Origin: Echinostoma caproni
Lineage: Eukaryota; Platyhelminthes; Trematoda; Plagiorchiida; Echinostomatidae
DNA: 23,068 nt
Reading direction: 5' to 3'
NCBI GenBank assembly: GCA_900618425.1
Contig: UZAN01039528.1
Location: forward strand, 2,309-25,376
Part shown: one piece after another, positions 1-8,742 of the stretch
Numbering within the stretch: position 1 is the stretch's first letter
Layout: each line of letters begins with the position of its first letter
Position numbers and translations under genes: made by a program
The notes under the pieces: model-generated
Databases searched by the model: none
What the model was told of the DNA's origin: nothing
Seen by the model: the letters and a program-made list of their open reading frames with translations, nothing else

Positions 1-137
1 GATGTTTCACAGAAATAATAATTAATGGTACAGATAAACAAAGATCAGATTAAAGACAGAATACCGCTCACAAGAATCTATCCATCGTCAAAATGTTGTT
101 TTCATCATCCTTTACGGTGTGTCAGCCGCCGTAACAG

Positions 138-458
138 GTCCATCGACGCCACATCGACCAAATTCACCTCAACGAAACTCCGACTTCGACTGAAGACCTT
201 GCCGAAGAAACTCAAGAAAACCTGCTCTGTGATACACCGTCAACATCTAATGAAGATCAGACGCAACAGCTCTTTATTCAGGGAATGTTCACCAACGAGA
301 ATACCCCACTAGTACTCCGACAACCAATCAGAAGAGCAAGCCAATTTGACGAAGCTCTTTTGAGGGGCGAGAGTTGTGATGATCCAGGCCTACACGATGG
401 CGCCTACCCTGAAGCGGCGCGTTACAGTTTCAGGATATTGGCGATCAATCAAGTTTGA
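138..458 (+). pseudogene. Probable 3' end of an LTR-retrotransposon pol frame
   Basis: A reading frame stays open from 135 to the TGA at 456-458 (about 106 codons) with no ATG near its beginning, so it is a partial frame. The product is acidic in its first half and then carries a basic patch (PLVLRQPIRRASQFDEALL) of the kind often seen in the tail after a retroviral-type integrase. It ends 20-30 bases before a block that recurs in inverted orientation at 2259-2613 and looks like an LTR, which is the position expected for the end of pol. I see no catalytic motif. The alternative is the terminal exon of a host gene: an acceptor-like AG at 136-137 and an AATAAA at 643-648 would fit, but the AATAAA lies inside the repeat, so I prefer the retroelement reading. 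Confidence 0.38.
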
Positions 459-489
459 ATGCTGAAGTCAATAGAACGTGCATAGCTTC

Positions 490-847
490 TGAATACACGT
501 TATTGGCGGATGGTGCCAGCCAATCCAAGACAATGCAGACAGAAGCAGGATTATACAAGCAGTACTGCAATTCAATTGGTGAAAGCCCAGGTAGCCAATA
601 ATCTCCCTTTGTATAAATTATTTAATCACCTTTATTTCTTTCAATAAACGAACTACTTACTGTCTGTCCTTTGGCCTCTTCCTCGCGTCTCGTTCTCGTG
701 GGACATTACGAATCCGTACCATTGTGGTCCAGTGCTTCTGCGATCCAGTCCGTGATAGCTGATTATCGATTGGAGTCCTGTAGTTCATATTGCGTGTTTG
801 GTGTTCCGAATTCCGTGCGTATTATTACTACTACTACAATCATTACA
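490..847 (+). repeat. LTR-like repeat, plus copy (3' LTR candidate)
   Basis: This block aligns along its length with the reverse complement of 2259-2613. Shared landmarks are GTGCCAGCCAATCC near the start, ATTATTTAATC, an AATAAA (643-648), GTGGGACATT, GGTCCAGTGCTTC, GATCCAGTCCGTG, GTGCGTATT and a common end ATCATTACA. A unit of about 355 bp with an internal polyadenylation signal, a CA end and an upstream open frame fits an LTR. The 5' boundary is uncertain (479-490) and no clean target-site duplication is visible. Confidence 0.58.
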
Positions 848-943
848 AAAGCATTCATATATATTTATTTTTTCACACACGTCTGCATCCAGACTGTGCC
901 AAACAGATGATGGTATAATAATCTTTATAAAAAAGAAAATCAG

Positions 944-1546
944 TTCATGTTTGCCTGCGGGCGGAATACTTCCAGGCTGCCCACGCCAAGGCAGGTGAAT
1001 TTTCTTGAGGAATCCACAACCAGAGCCTTTTGCTAACCAAAACCTGATCTGCAAGGCAGCAGGGTGGTATGCAAAAGCCGCAATCCATTGGGGGCCGATG
1101 TCCAGTTCATCGGATCGTGCACCGTTCGAACGGGGTCAAACGACCAAGGTGCTGAATACACCTCAATACCCAATCGAGCCTGTGGCCACCGCCGCAACCA
1201 GGAAGTTGTATGTGTGTGTGTGGTTGAGACACCTTCTCATGGTTCGTTTGGAATCAGGGTTTTTCACCAACTGTTCCATGTGAAATACTAGCGGTATGCC
1301 AACCCGGTTATAGCCCCGGATATCGGTTTTTCGTCCTCTCACTTTGGTGGGGAAACACCTCCGCCACGAGAAGACAGTGAGTACGGCTTTCGCGACAGAG
1401 ACTATTCGAAGCGCTTGTTCGTATGCGAGCGTTTCGTGGGGTGCAAAGGAAGGGTAACCAGCTGCAAACCTAAACACCCATCCCCGAGCATGCTGAGACA
1501 ACGCACTTTTAAATTCAGAATACAGAGAAACCTCGATCCACCGGGC
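944..1546 (-). pseudogene. Decayed minus-strand reading frame of unknown identity
   Basis: Read on the minus strand, one frame is open from 1546 to 1166 (127 codons), meets stops at 1163-1165 and 1136-1138, and then stays open past 944. That is about 200 codons with only two stops, far fewer than expected by chance at this base composition. There is no recognisable domain. The frame is rich in Arg, Ser and aromatic residues and contains a short His-Thr run made by a (TG)n tract at 1206-1222. From memory the translation resembles strings seen in many predicted opisthorchiid fluke proteins, which would make it a repeat family; I could not check this. It lies between a gypsy RT fragment and the plus LTR. 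Confidence 0.3.
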
Positions 1547-1589
1547 CTATAAAGAATATTTTAGCAGTCCTTGCATTACTCTCCAATTC

Positions 1590-1793
1590 AGAAACGATTG
1601 GTGTGGCTCAAGCCGAAAAAGTCATTGGTGTCCAAACTCCCTTGCTGAATATATCGTTTAGCAATTTTACGGGCTCGCGAATTCCAAGCGGAATAATTGG
1701 ACGTTTCATAAAAGCCGGAGAACCACCTACCTCCAGACTCACAGGAGTCATTTTGGCACCACCATTTGCCTTAAAACATACGAATATTAGGTG
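1590..1793 (-). pseudogene. Ty3/gypsy-type reverse transcriptase N-terminal fragment
   Basis: On the minus strand the translation contains a PAFMKR-x-I-P-x-x-x-REPV segment, then LLNDIFSKGVWTPM, a stop at 1608-1610, and ATPIV. This is the order seen at the beginning of gypsy-type RT domains, where a precursor segment with Pro-Phe and Arg-Pro motifs precedes the 'GV-x-x-P-V-x-x-S-x-W-A-T-P-I-V' motif. The stop falls at the position where the family has Trp, so a TGG to TGA change is likely. The homology ends soon after ATPIV, so only about 65 residues remain and no catalytic Asp is present. It points the same way as the minus-strand LTR at 2259-2613 and may be the remains of that element. Confidence 0.6.
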
Positions 1794-2258
1794 ACAAAGA
1801 CGAGATGGATGTGAGACAGACATGCATGAAAATGACAAATGCATGCGGTTCGTGCAATTCAAAACAACATAATAAATACGAGAATCTACAACCAGAAATG
1901 GACAGTGAAATGTTCTTGATTAATCGTCTCTAAAAAGCGGCTCACATGAACTTGAAACAGGCACTGAATGATCAGCGATCCGTTTAACTGAAAATGCTAT
2001 AGGGGAAAGCACGATTAGGGGTTGAGAAGTGAAAAAGTGAACAGTACCAGTGTCCAAGATAAGTATGTGGTGAATAGAACCGTTATCATTGCATTCACGG
2101 GAAATGTGACGAGAAGGATATCGTTCATACGTGAACTTGTACTAGCAAACTTACGGACCTAAAGTCAGACGACAAATCTTTGAAGGAAGGAATAGGAGTG
2201 CTTCTATAGCAAATGATTTTGTACTTTACCAAACAGAATGAAGGTGTTCAGATGTACC
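1794..2258. other. No gene recognised
   Basis: About 465 bases between the gypsy RT fragment and the minus-strand LTR. If those two belong to one element, gag and protease sequence would have stood here, but I see no long open frame or Cys-His knuckle, and no convincing primer-binding site next to the LTR end at 2259. Confidence 0.5.
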
Positions 2259-2613
2259 TGTAATGATAGCAGCAGTAGTAGCAATACGCACGGAACTCGG
2301 AATACGGTACACGCAATTCAAGTCACTGGACACGAATCAAGGATCAATTAGCACGGACTGGATCATGGAAGCACTGGACCGCAATAGAATTAGTGCGCAA
2401 TGTCCCACGTAACCGAGACTAGAGGAAACGTCCACGGGAATGATAGTTCTTTTATTGGAAGAAATGAGGGCGATTAAATAATATGTACAAAAGAAGATCA
2501 TTGGTTATCCAGACTTACACCAATCACATAGCAGTATTGCTTGCATAATTCTGTTCCTGTCTGGACTGCACTGTCTCGGATTGGCTGGCACAATGTGCCT
2601 ATGGTGTGTAATG
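2259..2613 (-). repeat. LTR-like repeat, minus copy
   Basis: Reverse-complement homologue of 490-847. It begins with TGTAATGAT at 2259-2267, the complement of the ATCATTACA end of the plus copy. The polyadenylation signal region is conserved (CCAATAAAAG on the minus strand near 2450). The two copies differ by scattered substitutions and small gaps, so neither insertion is recent. The outer boundary near 2613-2620 is uncertain. Confidence 0.58.
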
Positions 2614-2860
2614 AGAGGCAGTAAACACCGCACTAGTTATTTGCACTTCTGCTGTGAACTCTGCTGCTCCTTGGCCCTTAAATACATCAGCCTGGCCCGA
2701 TTTTCTTCCTCCACTCTGTAGACCCTCAGAAAACAAAAATATTACCCAGATTTAGTTAAACAAACTTCAGGTGTAATCAATACAGAGATCCGATATCTTG
2801 GCAGATTCTACACTGAAACGCTACTTGATACTCGGAATTGCAAAATACATCTAGAGTGTA
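2614..2860. other. No gene recognised
   Basis: Sequence between the minus LTR and the first recognisable CR1 RT motif. It could hold decayed upstream ORF2 sequence, but I cannot support any domain in it. Confidence 0.4.
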
Positions 2861-3670
2861 ATGTCAAAGATACTCTGTGGAACAAAAGTCGGACTACGCG
2901 GGCTTCATCTCACAGCAGCTGAACTCATACGGAATTATTTACAATCAGTTGACCATCGTGAAGCTTTGCGTGCTAATTCTACTCAGGTGCAGACAGAGCT
3001 GCTGTGCCTCATAATAACAGAAGCTTCAGGTCCCGACGGACTATTTTCTGTCATCGTCAAGGAAAGTGCACCTTATTTGGTTGAGCCACTTTCCGATTTT
3101 TCAATCGTTGTTTTAATGAACAAAAACTGNTAGTGGAAATTCTCCGGGTTCCTTTTCAAAAACTGCTGATTGATGGAAACCCGCGCGCATCACAACAGTT
3201 CCAGAAAAGGAACCCGGAGAATTTCCACTAATCGCATGCACTTCCATTTTGATAAAAATGTTTGAAGAATTCATGTATAGTAACATCACTCTTAAAACTG
3301 AACAGTTAGATCACAGACAATTCGTTTAAAGCGAACAACGTTCTATCTTTGGCGCCATTACACACCTGGTAAATTCAGTTTTGCAATCAGACATGGTACT
3401 TCACTTCATGTGTGTTACCTTGACTACAGTAATGCCTGTGATTTTGCCGACAGGGACAGACTTTCAACTCCACTCCATGAAGCTGGATTTTCCAATACTA
3501 ACCTTTATCTACTCCAAAATTATCTTGCTGTTAGAACCCACGGCAAGAAGCGTCTTGGAAAAATTTCTGTCTGGCTACCGGTCAGTTCAGGGGTGATAAG
3601 TTGAGCAATACTGTCCCCATTTATTTTCTCTTTCTATGCTCAAGACCTACCCACTGTCATAGATGATATT
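2861..3670 (+). pseudogene. CR1-type ORF2 pseudogene, RT fingers and palm part
   Basis: Several frames together spell the first part of a Jockey/CR1-superfamily reverse transcriptase: EASGPDG (finger motif, family S-x-GPDG), VKESAPYLVEPL, then WKPARIT near 3174, TSILIKMFE near 3245, LDYSNACDFADRDRL near 3418 (motif A, family D-F-S-K-A-F-D), and SGV ... FYAQDLP near 3590-3650 (motif B region, family VPQGSVLGPLLF). Frameshifts separate these pieces, one of them in a T-run near 3095, and the motif B core is destroyed (TGA at 3601-3603). An inverted arm with an N interrupts it at 3130-3156. The second half of the same kind of RT resumes at 5238, which suggests one element with an intervening insertion. 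Confidence 0.72.
3131..3230. repeat. 27-bp perfect inverted repeat next to an N
   Basis: Bases 3131-3157 are the exact reverse complement of 3204-3230. The left arm follows the N at 3130. The nine bases before the N (3121-3129) reappear directly after the arm at 3157-3165. Only the right arm makes sense as RT coding sequence, so the left arm looks like a misjoined or fold-back read end at a closed gap and not like a biological hairpin. Confidence 0.75.
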
Positions 3671-5237
3671 CTTATCACGTTTCTGTTAATATCACCATGG
3701 GTTCCATATTCCTGGGCGATTTCCGTTTCTCACGGCTTTATACCAATTTATCTACCCTAAGAATATGGTCTTCGTATTCCAAATTATCTATCAACTCTTC
3801 TAACTGTAGGTGTGTCATCTCACTAGCAAAAGAAGAACGGCTACATTCTTTTGGAAGGAATTGCTCTGTACTCTAGATTGACAACCAGTCCGTTCTCTCA
3901 GTACCTCGGGGTTATTACCCGTCAATAACTTACTTGAACTTCACATTGCAGTTCTACTTTTAAAATGATTCGAACATTGTGCTTCTTTATTTCCCGGTTG
4001 CGATCTTTAGAAGTTCCACAATATTGACTCACCCATTCTGTATATTCTTGTATTGTCACTCATCTTCTTTACTGCTCCCCAGTTTTATTTGCCGGTCTTA
4101 GAGTTACAGACTACGCCGGTCTGTTAAAATTGTTTCCCACACAAGCGATATGCCCTGTTTATAATTGATCAACTTTATCATCCACAAACATTTTACCCCT
4201 TGCGAAAGCTTCTGCAACAATATTCTATCAGACATCACTCAACCATTACGTACAGATCTTGAACAATGTTGATCCACCTCCGTATCCCGGTGTTGTTATA
4301 AATTTGTGCATACTCGTAACCTTGTCTACTGTTTGTCCGTTATCCCTTATCTATCTAGATTTTTGGCATAGAAAGCATCCGTCAGAAACAACGTTTTGAA
4401 AATCCCAGTTAACTGATGTCCATCTTCACGCCAACTTCCTCTAGAATTTACAATGCTGTATTTTATATTTTCTCGTTATGACTGTATGCGGTGATCAATG
4501 ACCCGTGTGTGTAAGCAACTGAAAATCCATCCATTTGGATGAACAACGCAATTGGTGACTTGATTTGACTTGAACGTTCCATCAGCTGACGCCATATGCC
4601 ACTTCGGGTGTGTTTAATGCGGAAGAACTGAAAGCCGAATTGGGATCAAGTCACACAGTAGGGGTCTGGCAACCAGAACCTAATTTGCTGTCATGAACTA
4701 AGTATACAAGACCGTAAGCCATGTTGAACACAGGTCCTCGAATAAAATGTGCAACCAGTATTACTGATGGGATGATTTTCTCAGTGAGAATGTGAGAACA
4801 TGCTCAAGTTGAATCAAGCCAGTACATGGAAGTGAAACTTTCATGAACTGAAGTTAAACGAAGAATTTAACGGTAAAATAGATCACGACCAATGTTCAGT
4901 TAAGTTATACAGCTTTCCAGTCAATGGGCTGAGTAAATTAGCTATCTCGAATGAAACTCAGCAGCCTTGTGTGTGTACAGTGTATCTGATGAAGTTTCCC
5001 GTTCATTTTATCAGCCACATGAGAATATTTCGGTTTTAAGCAAGGCTGGCAACATATTGCAACATATTGCAGGATTTGGTTAGCAGATTTTTACAATCTA
5101 CGTTCCCCGCCCGAATCCCGATGAGAGTACCTCTGGCGCAAAAATAGCTAAAATATGGCCCCTCTATTACTTCGAAGCATGCATGCCTCGAACAAGNCGA
5201 ATTGTATGGTTGAACGTCGCTGACACTAGAACTCTAG
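3671..5237. other. Sequence splitting the CR1 ORF2 pseudogene; no gene recognised
   Basis: About 1.55 kb between the motif B and motif C parts of the RT pseudogene. I found no convincing coding domain on either strand. A 10-bp unit is tandemly doubled at 5050-5069, and there is a second single N at 5197. It may be a decayed insertion or a junction of two different copies. Confidence 0.5.
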
Positions 5238-6060
5238 AACTCTTCTATACCCTACATCCTCGGACCACTAACTCTGCTGTTTGCAGACAATGCCAAAATA
5301 TGGAGGACAATAACAAAACCAGAAGATTCATTTGATCTCCAGAACGCCCTTGACGAAGCCCACAGATGGTCTGTCTCCAATGACATAGAATTCAACGTTA
5401 CCGAATGTAAAGTCTTATCACTAGGTCACAGTGGTAGTTTTTCTTACCCTCTTGGACACGAAACTTTGCCTCATGCTCCATCCGAGAAGGATCTTGGAGC
5501 AGTCATTCGTAGAGACTTGAGTTGCTCCACAAACTATTGCAGAGCATCATCCATGGGAGTAGAACAAGTTGGACTACTTAAAATTATTTTTGGATCGTTT
5601 GAGCCGGCTTTGTTTCCACGTCTGTTAGCAACATATATCCGTCCATACACCGAGCACTCAATTCAGGCCCGGAACCCATGACTGCAGAGAGATCGGAAGG
5701 CGCTCGAACATCCGCAGAGAATGGCTACCAAGATGGTCAAAGGTCTATGGCTATTGGGGATATACTCGTCTCAATATCGTCCAATCAGAGATGAAATGAT
5801 CTTACTGTATCGGATTTTCCAACACCCCAACCATCCATGTAGACATCTATTGGTACTATCAACCAATGTTCATCTCAGAGGGTATCCACTGAAGTTGGCA
5901 CTCCAAAGGAGCCGTCTCGACGCCTTCGTTCGCAGATAGAGTGTGAAGCACATGGAACTCTCTACCACCTCACTTGGTTTGTGCCCCGACATTAGTGTCT
6001 TTCAAGCGTCAGCTTCATGATGCTTTGGCAAACATTATGTTTCAACACCCAGCTACATAA
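5238..6060 (+). pseudogene. CR1-type ORF2 pseudogene, RT motif C to C-terminus
   Basis: One frame runs from 5238 to 5939 with a single internal stop (TGA 5679-5681, at a position where the family usually has Trp). It contains the polymerase motif C as FADN (5280-5291) where active enzymes have Y/F-ADD, then KIWRTI, SFDLQNALDEAHRWS, KVLSLGH, SEKDLGAVI, RLLATYIRPYTE and QRMATKMVKGL. After a TAG at 5937-5939 the end continues in another frame as WNSLPPHLV ... FKRQLHDAL and stops at 6058-6060. The WNSLP ending is typical of CR1 and Jockey ORF2. The loss of the second catalytic Asp and the stops make it inactive. Confidence 0.8.
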
Positions 6061-6229
6061 TATATTCTCCTGTGCTCGTCAAAATATTACAGTACTATTT
6101 TGCTTACATGGACTATTTGTGATCTTGTGAATCGTGTTCCGAAACAACGAGTAAATATCCGACGGGATTTGATAGACGAAGTCTTTGTAAGTTGTTCCCA
6201 TAATAAAAATATTTGAATTTGAATTTGCG
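6061..6229 (+). repeat. 3' UTR and (TTTGAA)n tail of the CR1-type element
   Basis: Follows the ORF2 stop. It has an AATAAA at 6202-6207 and ends in a short tandem repeat of TTTGAA at 6212-6227. CR1-type elements end in short tandem repeats and not in a long poly(A), so this is the likely 3' terminus. Confidence 0.6.
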
Positions 6230-6529
6230 TTCACTTCACCACGTCGCCTGTTTTACAAGATCTATTTCCAGATGGTTTTCATTCTCTTTGGCGTTCCTCT
6301 GTCGTGCACTGGTTTTTGTCCACTGCAGCCTATATGGATATCAAAATCAATTGTAACTTTCGAGGGAGCTTGTAAACATTCTTTGCCGGTGCATGTTTGG
6401 AGCGATTCTGTGTACGGCATTACCAGTGTACGTCCGATTATTCGCTGATGGAAACATAACCCAGAGCGGAAAGCACTGAAATATATAATCGCAGGCACCA
6501 AGCTGTTTATGTTATTCTTTTTAATGCGA
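6230..6529. other. No gene recognised
   Basis: Short stretch between the CR1 tail and the hammerhead-element insertion. A minus-strand frame of 91 codons covers 6262-6537 but shows no domain or family signature. Confidence 0.5.
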
Positions 6530-6542
6530 AACTTCAAGATTG
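6530..6542 (+). repeat. Left 13-bp direct repeat (target-site duplication candidate)
   Basis: AACTTCAAGATTG is identical to 6994-7006. The two copies bracket 451 bp that hold both head-to-head hammerhead-element copies. Confidence 0.7.
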
Positions 6543-6690
6543 ACTGAGTTGACTGACTATCCTTCGGACTTCATCTTCACGAACAATCCTCAGTTCATCG
6601 ATTCAACCACACACTAGCACTAGACTCGAGTTTCGCTCTTAGTGCATATCCACCGTCCTGTCCAGGATTTGAATATCACTGAAGACAACA
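6543..6690 (-). mobile_element. tRNA-headed hammerhead SINE, minus copy (5' truncated)
   Basis: Read on the minus strand this aligns with 6776-6945 of the plus copy: a B-box-like ATTCAAATCC (6664-6673 complement), GGATATGCACTA, AGAGCGAA, CTCGAGTCTAGTGC, GGTTGAATCGAT, GATTGTTCGTGAAGATGAA and TAGTCAGTCA. No A box is visible, so it looks 5' truncated. It lacks 16 bases of the ribozyme core. Its 3' end abuts the left direct repeat. Confidence 0.72.
6617..6645 (-). ncRNA. Hammerhead ribozyme remnant with deleted core
   Basis: Both stem I strands (GCACTA and TAGTGC), AGAGC-GAAA and the GTC cleavage triplet are present on the minus strand. The CTGATGA core and the 5' half of stem II (16 bases relative to the plus copy) are missing, so it cannot fold into a hammerhead. 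It keeps A at position 15.1, unlike the other two copies. Confidence 0.65.
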
Positions 6691-6730
6691 CCTGAACAAA
6701 CATGAACGGGCAATTTGGTTCAGCCACGGT

Positions 6731-6950
6731 ATATGCTGGTTGGCACAGTGGTAACACACGTCTTACATACGATGGGTCCGGAGTTCAGGTCCCGGACGGG
6801 ACGGCGGATATGCACTACTGATGAGCTGTATTAAGAGCGAAGCTCGAGTCTAGTGCTTCCGAGTGTATGGTTGAATCGATCAACTGATGATTGTTCGTGA
6901 AGATGAAGGTGAAGTCCGGAGAATAGTCAGTCAGATCAATCAATACCAAT
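6731..6950 (+). mobile_element. tRNA-headed hammerhead SINE, plus copy
   Basis: The head has a near-ideal RNA polymerase III A box (TGGCACAGTGG, 6741-6751) and a B-box-like AGTTCAGGTCC (6782-6792), so it is tRNA-derived. A hammerhead motif follows at 6812-6856, then a body shared with the minus copy, ending near a TCAATCAATA sequence at 6937-6946. A tRNA-like Pol III head followed by a minimal hammerhead is the layout of schistosome SM-alpha elements. About 45 bases of other sequence lie between its end and the right direct repeat. Confidence 0.75.
6812..6856 (+). ncRNA. Minimal type I hammerhead ribozyme motif
   Basis: Stem I is GCACTA (6812-6817) with TAGTGC (6851-6856), six perfect pairs. 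The core CTGATGA is at 6818-6824. Stem II is GCT/AGC (6825-6827 with 6836-6838), extendable past one G-G mismatch. GAA at 6839-6841 is followed by G at 6842 where A15.1 is standard. Stem III is very short, and the GTC cleavage triplet ends at 6850. Very short stem III is typical of metazoan type I hammerheads. The A15.1 to G change would leave a G-U pair and probably lowers activity. Confidence 0.75.
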
Positions 6951-6993
6951 TATCCCACACACACTATTCACAAGTAACTGTGAGTCAAATTCG

Positions 6994-7006
6994 AACTTCA
7001 AGATTG
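6994..7006 (+). repeat. Right 13-bp direct repeat (target-site duplication candidate)
   Basis: Identical to 6530-6542. The outer bases are also similar on the left side of each copy, as expected for a duplication of a target site. Confidence 0.7.
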
Positions 7007-7729
7007 GTTGCTCCCTCTTCCCACACTGAAAAAAATGACCAAAGTAGATAATGGATGCATCAGTTATGTATAATTTTCAGGCCAATAACGCGTTCGCACT
7101 CGTCGAAAATGAATACGGTGTTGATTTGGAGTTCGGCTGGGGTGTTAGATAGGAGATAGACGGGGTGAACCTTGTATTTTGGAGTGGTTGAAAGTGAATA
7201 GGTTGGAGCCCACTGGGGGCGGGTGAAGATTGCGGAGAGGGAGTGGAACAAAGGATAAGTTGAAATATACTAATATATATATATTAGCCGTATCTAGCAG
7301 AGACAGGGAGAGCTTAGATAACTGAAAGTGTGTGTGTATGCTGTTATGTATGCTTGTGTGAGAGAGAGAACACAGTCTATGTACACAAAAACTGAAACAA
7401 CTCGATCCGGATGTGCAACAGACGATGCTCGCGCGCGCATATACACACACACGTGTCGTTTCGTCCTAGCACGCGGTTTGTGTGCCGGGGCATGTGTGCG
7501 TGTGAATTCATTTTGGGGAAACCGGATAATCGAAAACAGCTGAGAATAAAGCTCAGATGAAACTGTGACTGAATAGTCACAAAAGTCAAAAATTATCTCA
7601 TTCGGATCTTGTGAAATCTGGGACAGAAAGAAAGTCTTGCGCACGACTGCCGGTTATGTTTTTTTCGCCACCCCAAATTTGAACTCTTCGGGATTGCATG
7701 AAGTGAGAATAGCAGTAATGAACCAAATA
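7007..7729. other. PDZRN 3' flank / 3' UTR with simple repeats
   Basis: Downstream of the PDZRN stop on the minus strand. It holds an 18-bp perfect palindrome of AT steps (7270-7287) and interrupted TG/CA tracts (7328-7500). I found no clear AATAAA on the minus strand, so the 3' end of the transcript is not placed. Overlapping frames here on both strands come from the simple repeats. Confidence 0.5.
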
Positions 7730-8009
7730 TCATACTGTAGTCATTGTGATCAAATCTGATGCCTGGCCGGAGTGGACCGGGCCGGGGGCCTTTGATGTTT
7801 GTCCAGGCTGGTGTGGACGAGCATTATTGGGTGCGACCACTGCAGTCTGTCGTTTTTTCCTCTCAGCCCGAGCCTTTTCCAACTGTTTTCTTCGCTCCGT
7901 GCGATTCCAGTAACGTCCGACCTTTAATTCACTTGTTGCGTCATCGTCGGTTGTCAACCCGGAGCGCTCTTCAGCCACCCGACGAGCTCTTTCTTTAAGT
8001 AATCGGTTT
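7730..8009 (-). CDS. PDZRN: PDZRN3/4-like protein, terminal coding exon
   Basis: PDZRN3/4 (LNX3/4) proteins are RING-type E3 ubiquitin ligases with TRAF-type zinc fingers and PDZ domains, working at membranes and junctions in vertebrates. This exon encodes 92 residues and the stop (TGA 7730-7732). Its first part contains EERSGLTTDDD, then SELKVGRYW and a basic coiled segment (RRKQLEKARAERKKRQ), which match the conserved C-terminal box of the family. The last four residues, MTTV, form a class I PDZ ligand. The acceptor is TTCAG at 8014-8010 after a pyrimidine-rich stretch. The exon begins with the third base of a codon, which joins the AG left by the previous exon to give Arg. The family match is from memory but strong; the part between the basic segment and the end looks disordered. 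Confidence 0.85.
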
Positions 8010-8742
8010 CTGAATTTTGAGGGAGTGAGAAAAGTGCAAACCGAATTAAGCTTAAAGATACACAGGAAGTAGTAATACTTGGTTTGCAGCCCAAATAGCT
8101 CAAGAAGGTCGGGAAAACAATGAAACTGAAAACGCTCCCTGAAAAGCAAACACAGAGAGAGAGTGAGCTACTTAAGTTCGAAAGTGCTTGAAGTCTAATA
8201 CACGGAGAGTTAGCTGAAGAATTTTTTTGGGGAGCTAAGGTAAATATGCACTAATCTTTTGGGCTTTGACGGCGTTCACTCCGGCTTAATGTTTACGGTC
8301 AATTCTTATAACATTGAATGGAAAACTGCCCCGATATTCCTTCTATCTACTGTCGATTACTGGATTTTAATTATCTACTAATTGTTAGTCATCGATCACA
8401 TAGCTGAGAGGCAATAGGTTTTTTGACTTGCAGCTCAAACTACGCTTGCTCGAGATCCTACAGGAACACAACAACCGTATGCATAGGCGGTAAGTCCCAA
8501 TCAATACAAAACAGCTGTCGGTCCTCCTTCACACGGTTGGACACTAAAGTGGAAACTTAATCATTCATAGTGAAGTAGGTTAACAGCAGTATTAAACACA
8601 GCGAGCACTCATTTTATAAGGCCTGAGCTGTGCACTCCACAGAAGTCACGTTCAAGCCTATCAAGTCCCTGGTCTGAAAACTGACCATCCAGAATGCGAG
8701 TGTGTTGACCAGATCACATTCCTACCAGCAATGGGAAACCTC

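Noticed and set aside
138..675. Host terminal exon with acceptor at 136-137 and AATAAA at 643-648
   Set aside because: The AATAAA and its surroundings are part of the repeat shared with 2259-2613, so a retroelement end explains both the frame and the signal better. It is not fully excluded.
4984..5040. CTGATGA near 4988 as another hammerhead
   Set aside because: No GAAA at a fitting distance and no stem I or stem II complementarity.
5050..5069. Tandem doubling of a 10-bp unit as a regulatory repeat
   Set aside because: Only two units and no other copies or context.
6262..6537. 91-codon minus-strand ORF
   Set aside because: No domain and no splice context; it ends in the target-site repeat of the SINE insertion.
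7145..7644. Overlapping ORFs of 70-116 codons on both strands
   Set aside because: They run through TG/CA repeats and overlap each other in several frames; there is no family signature and low-complexity translation.
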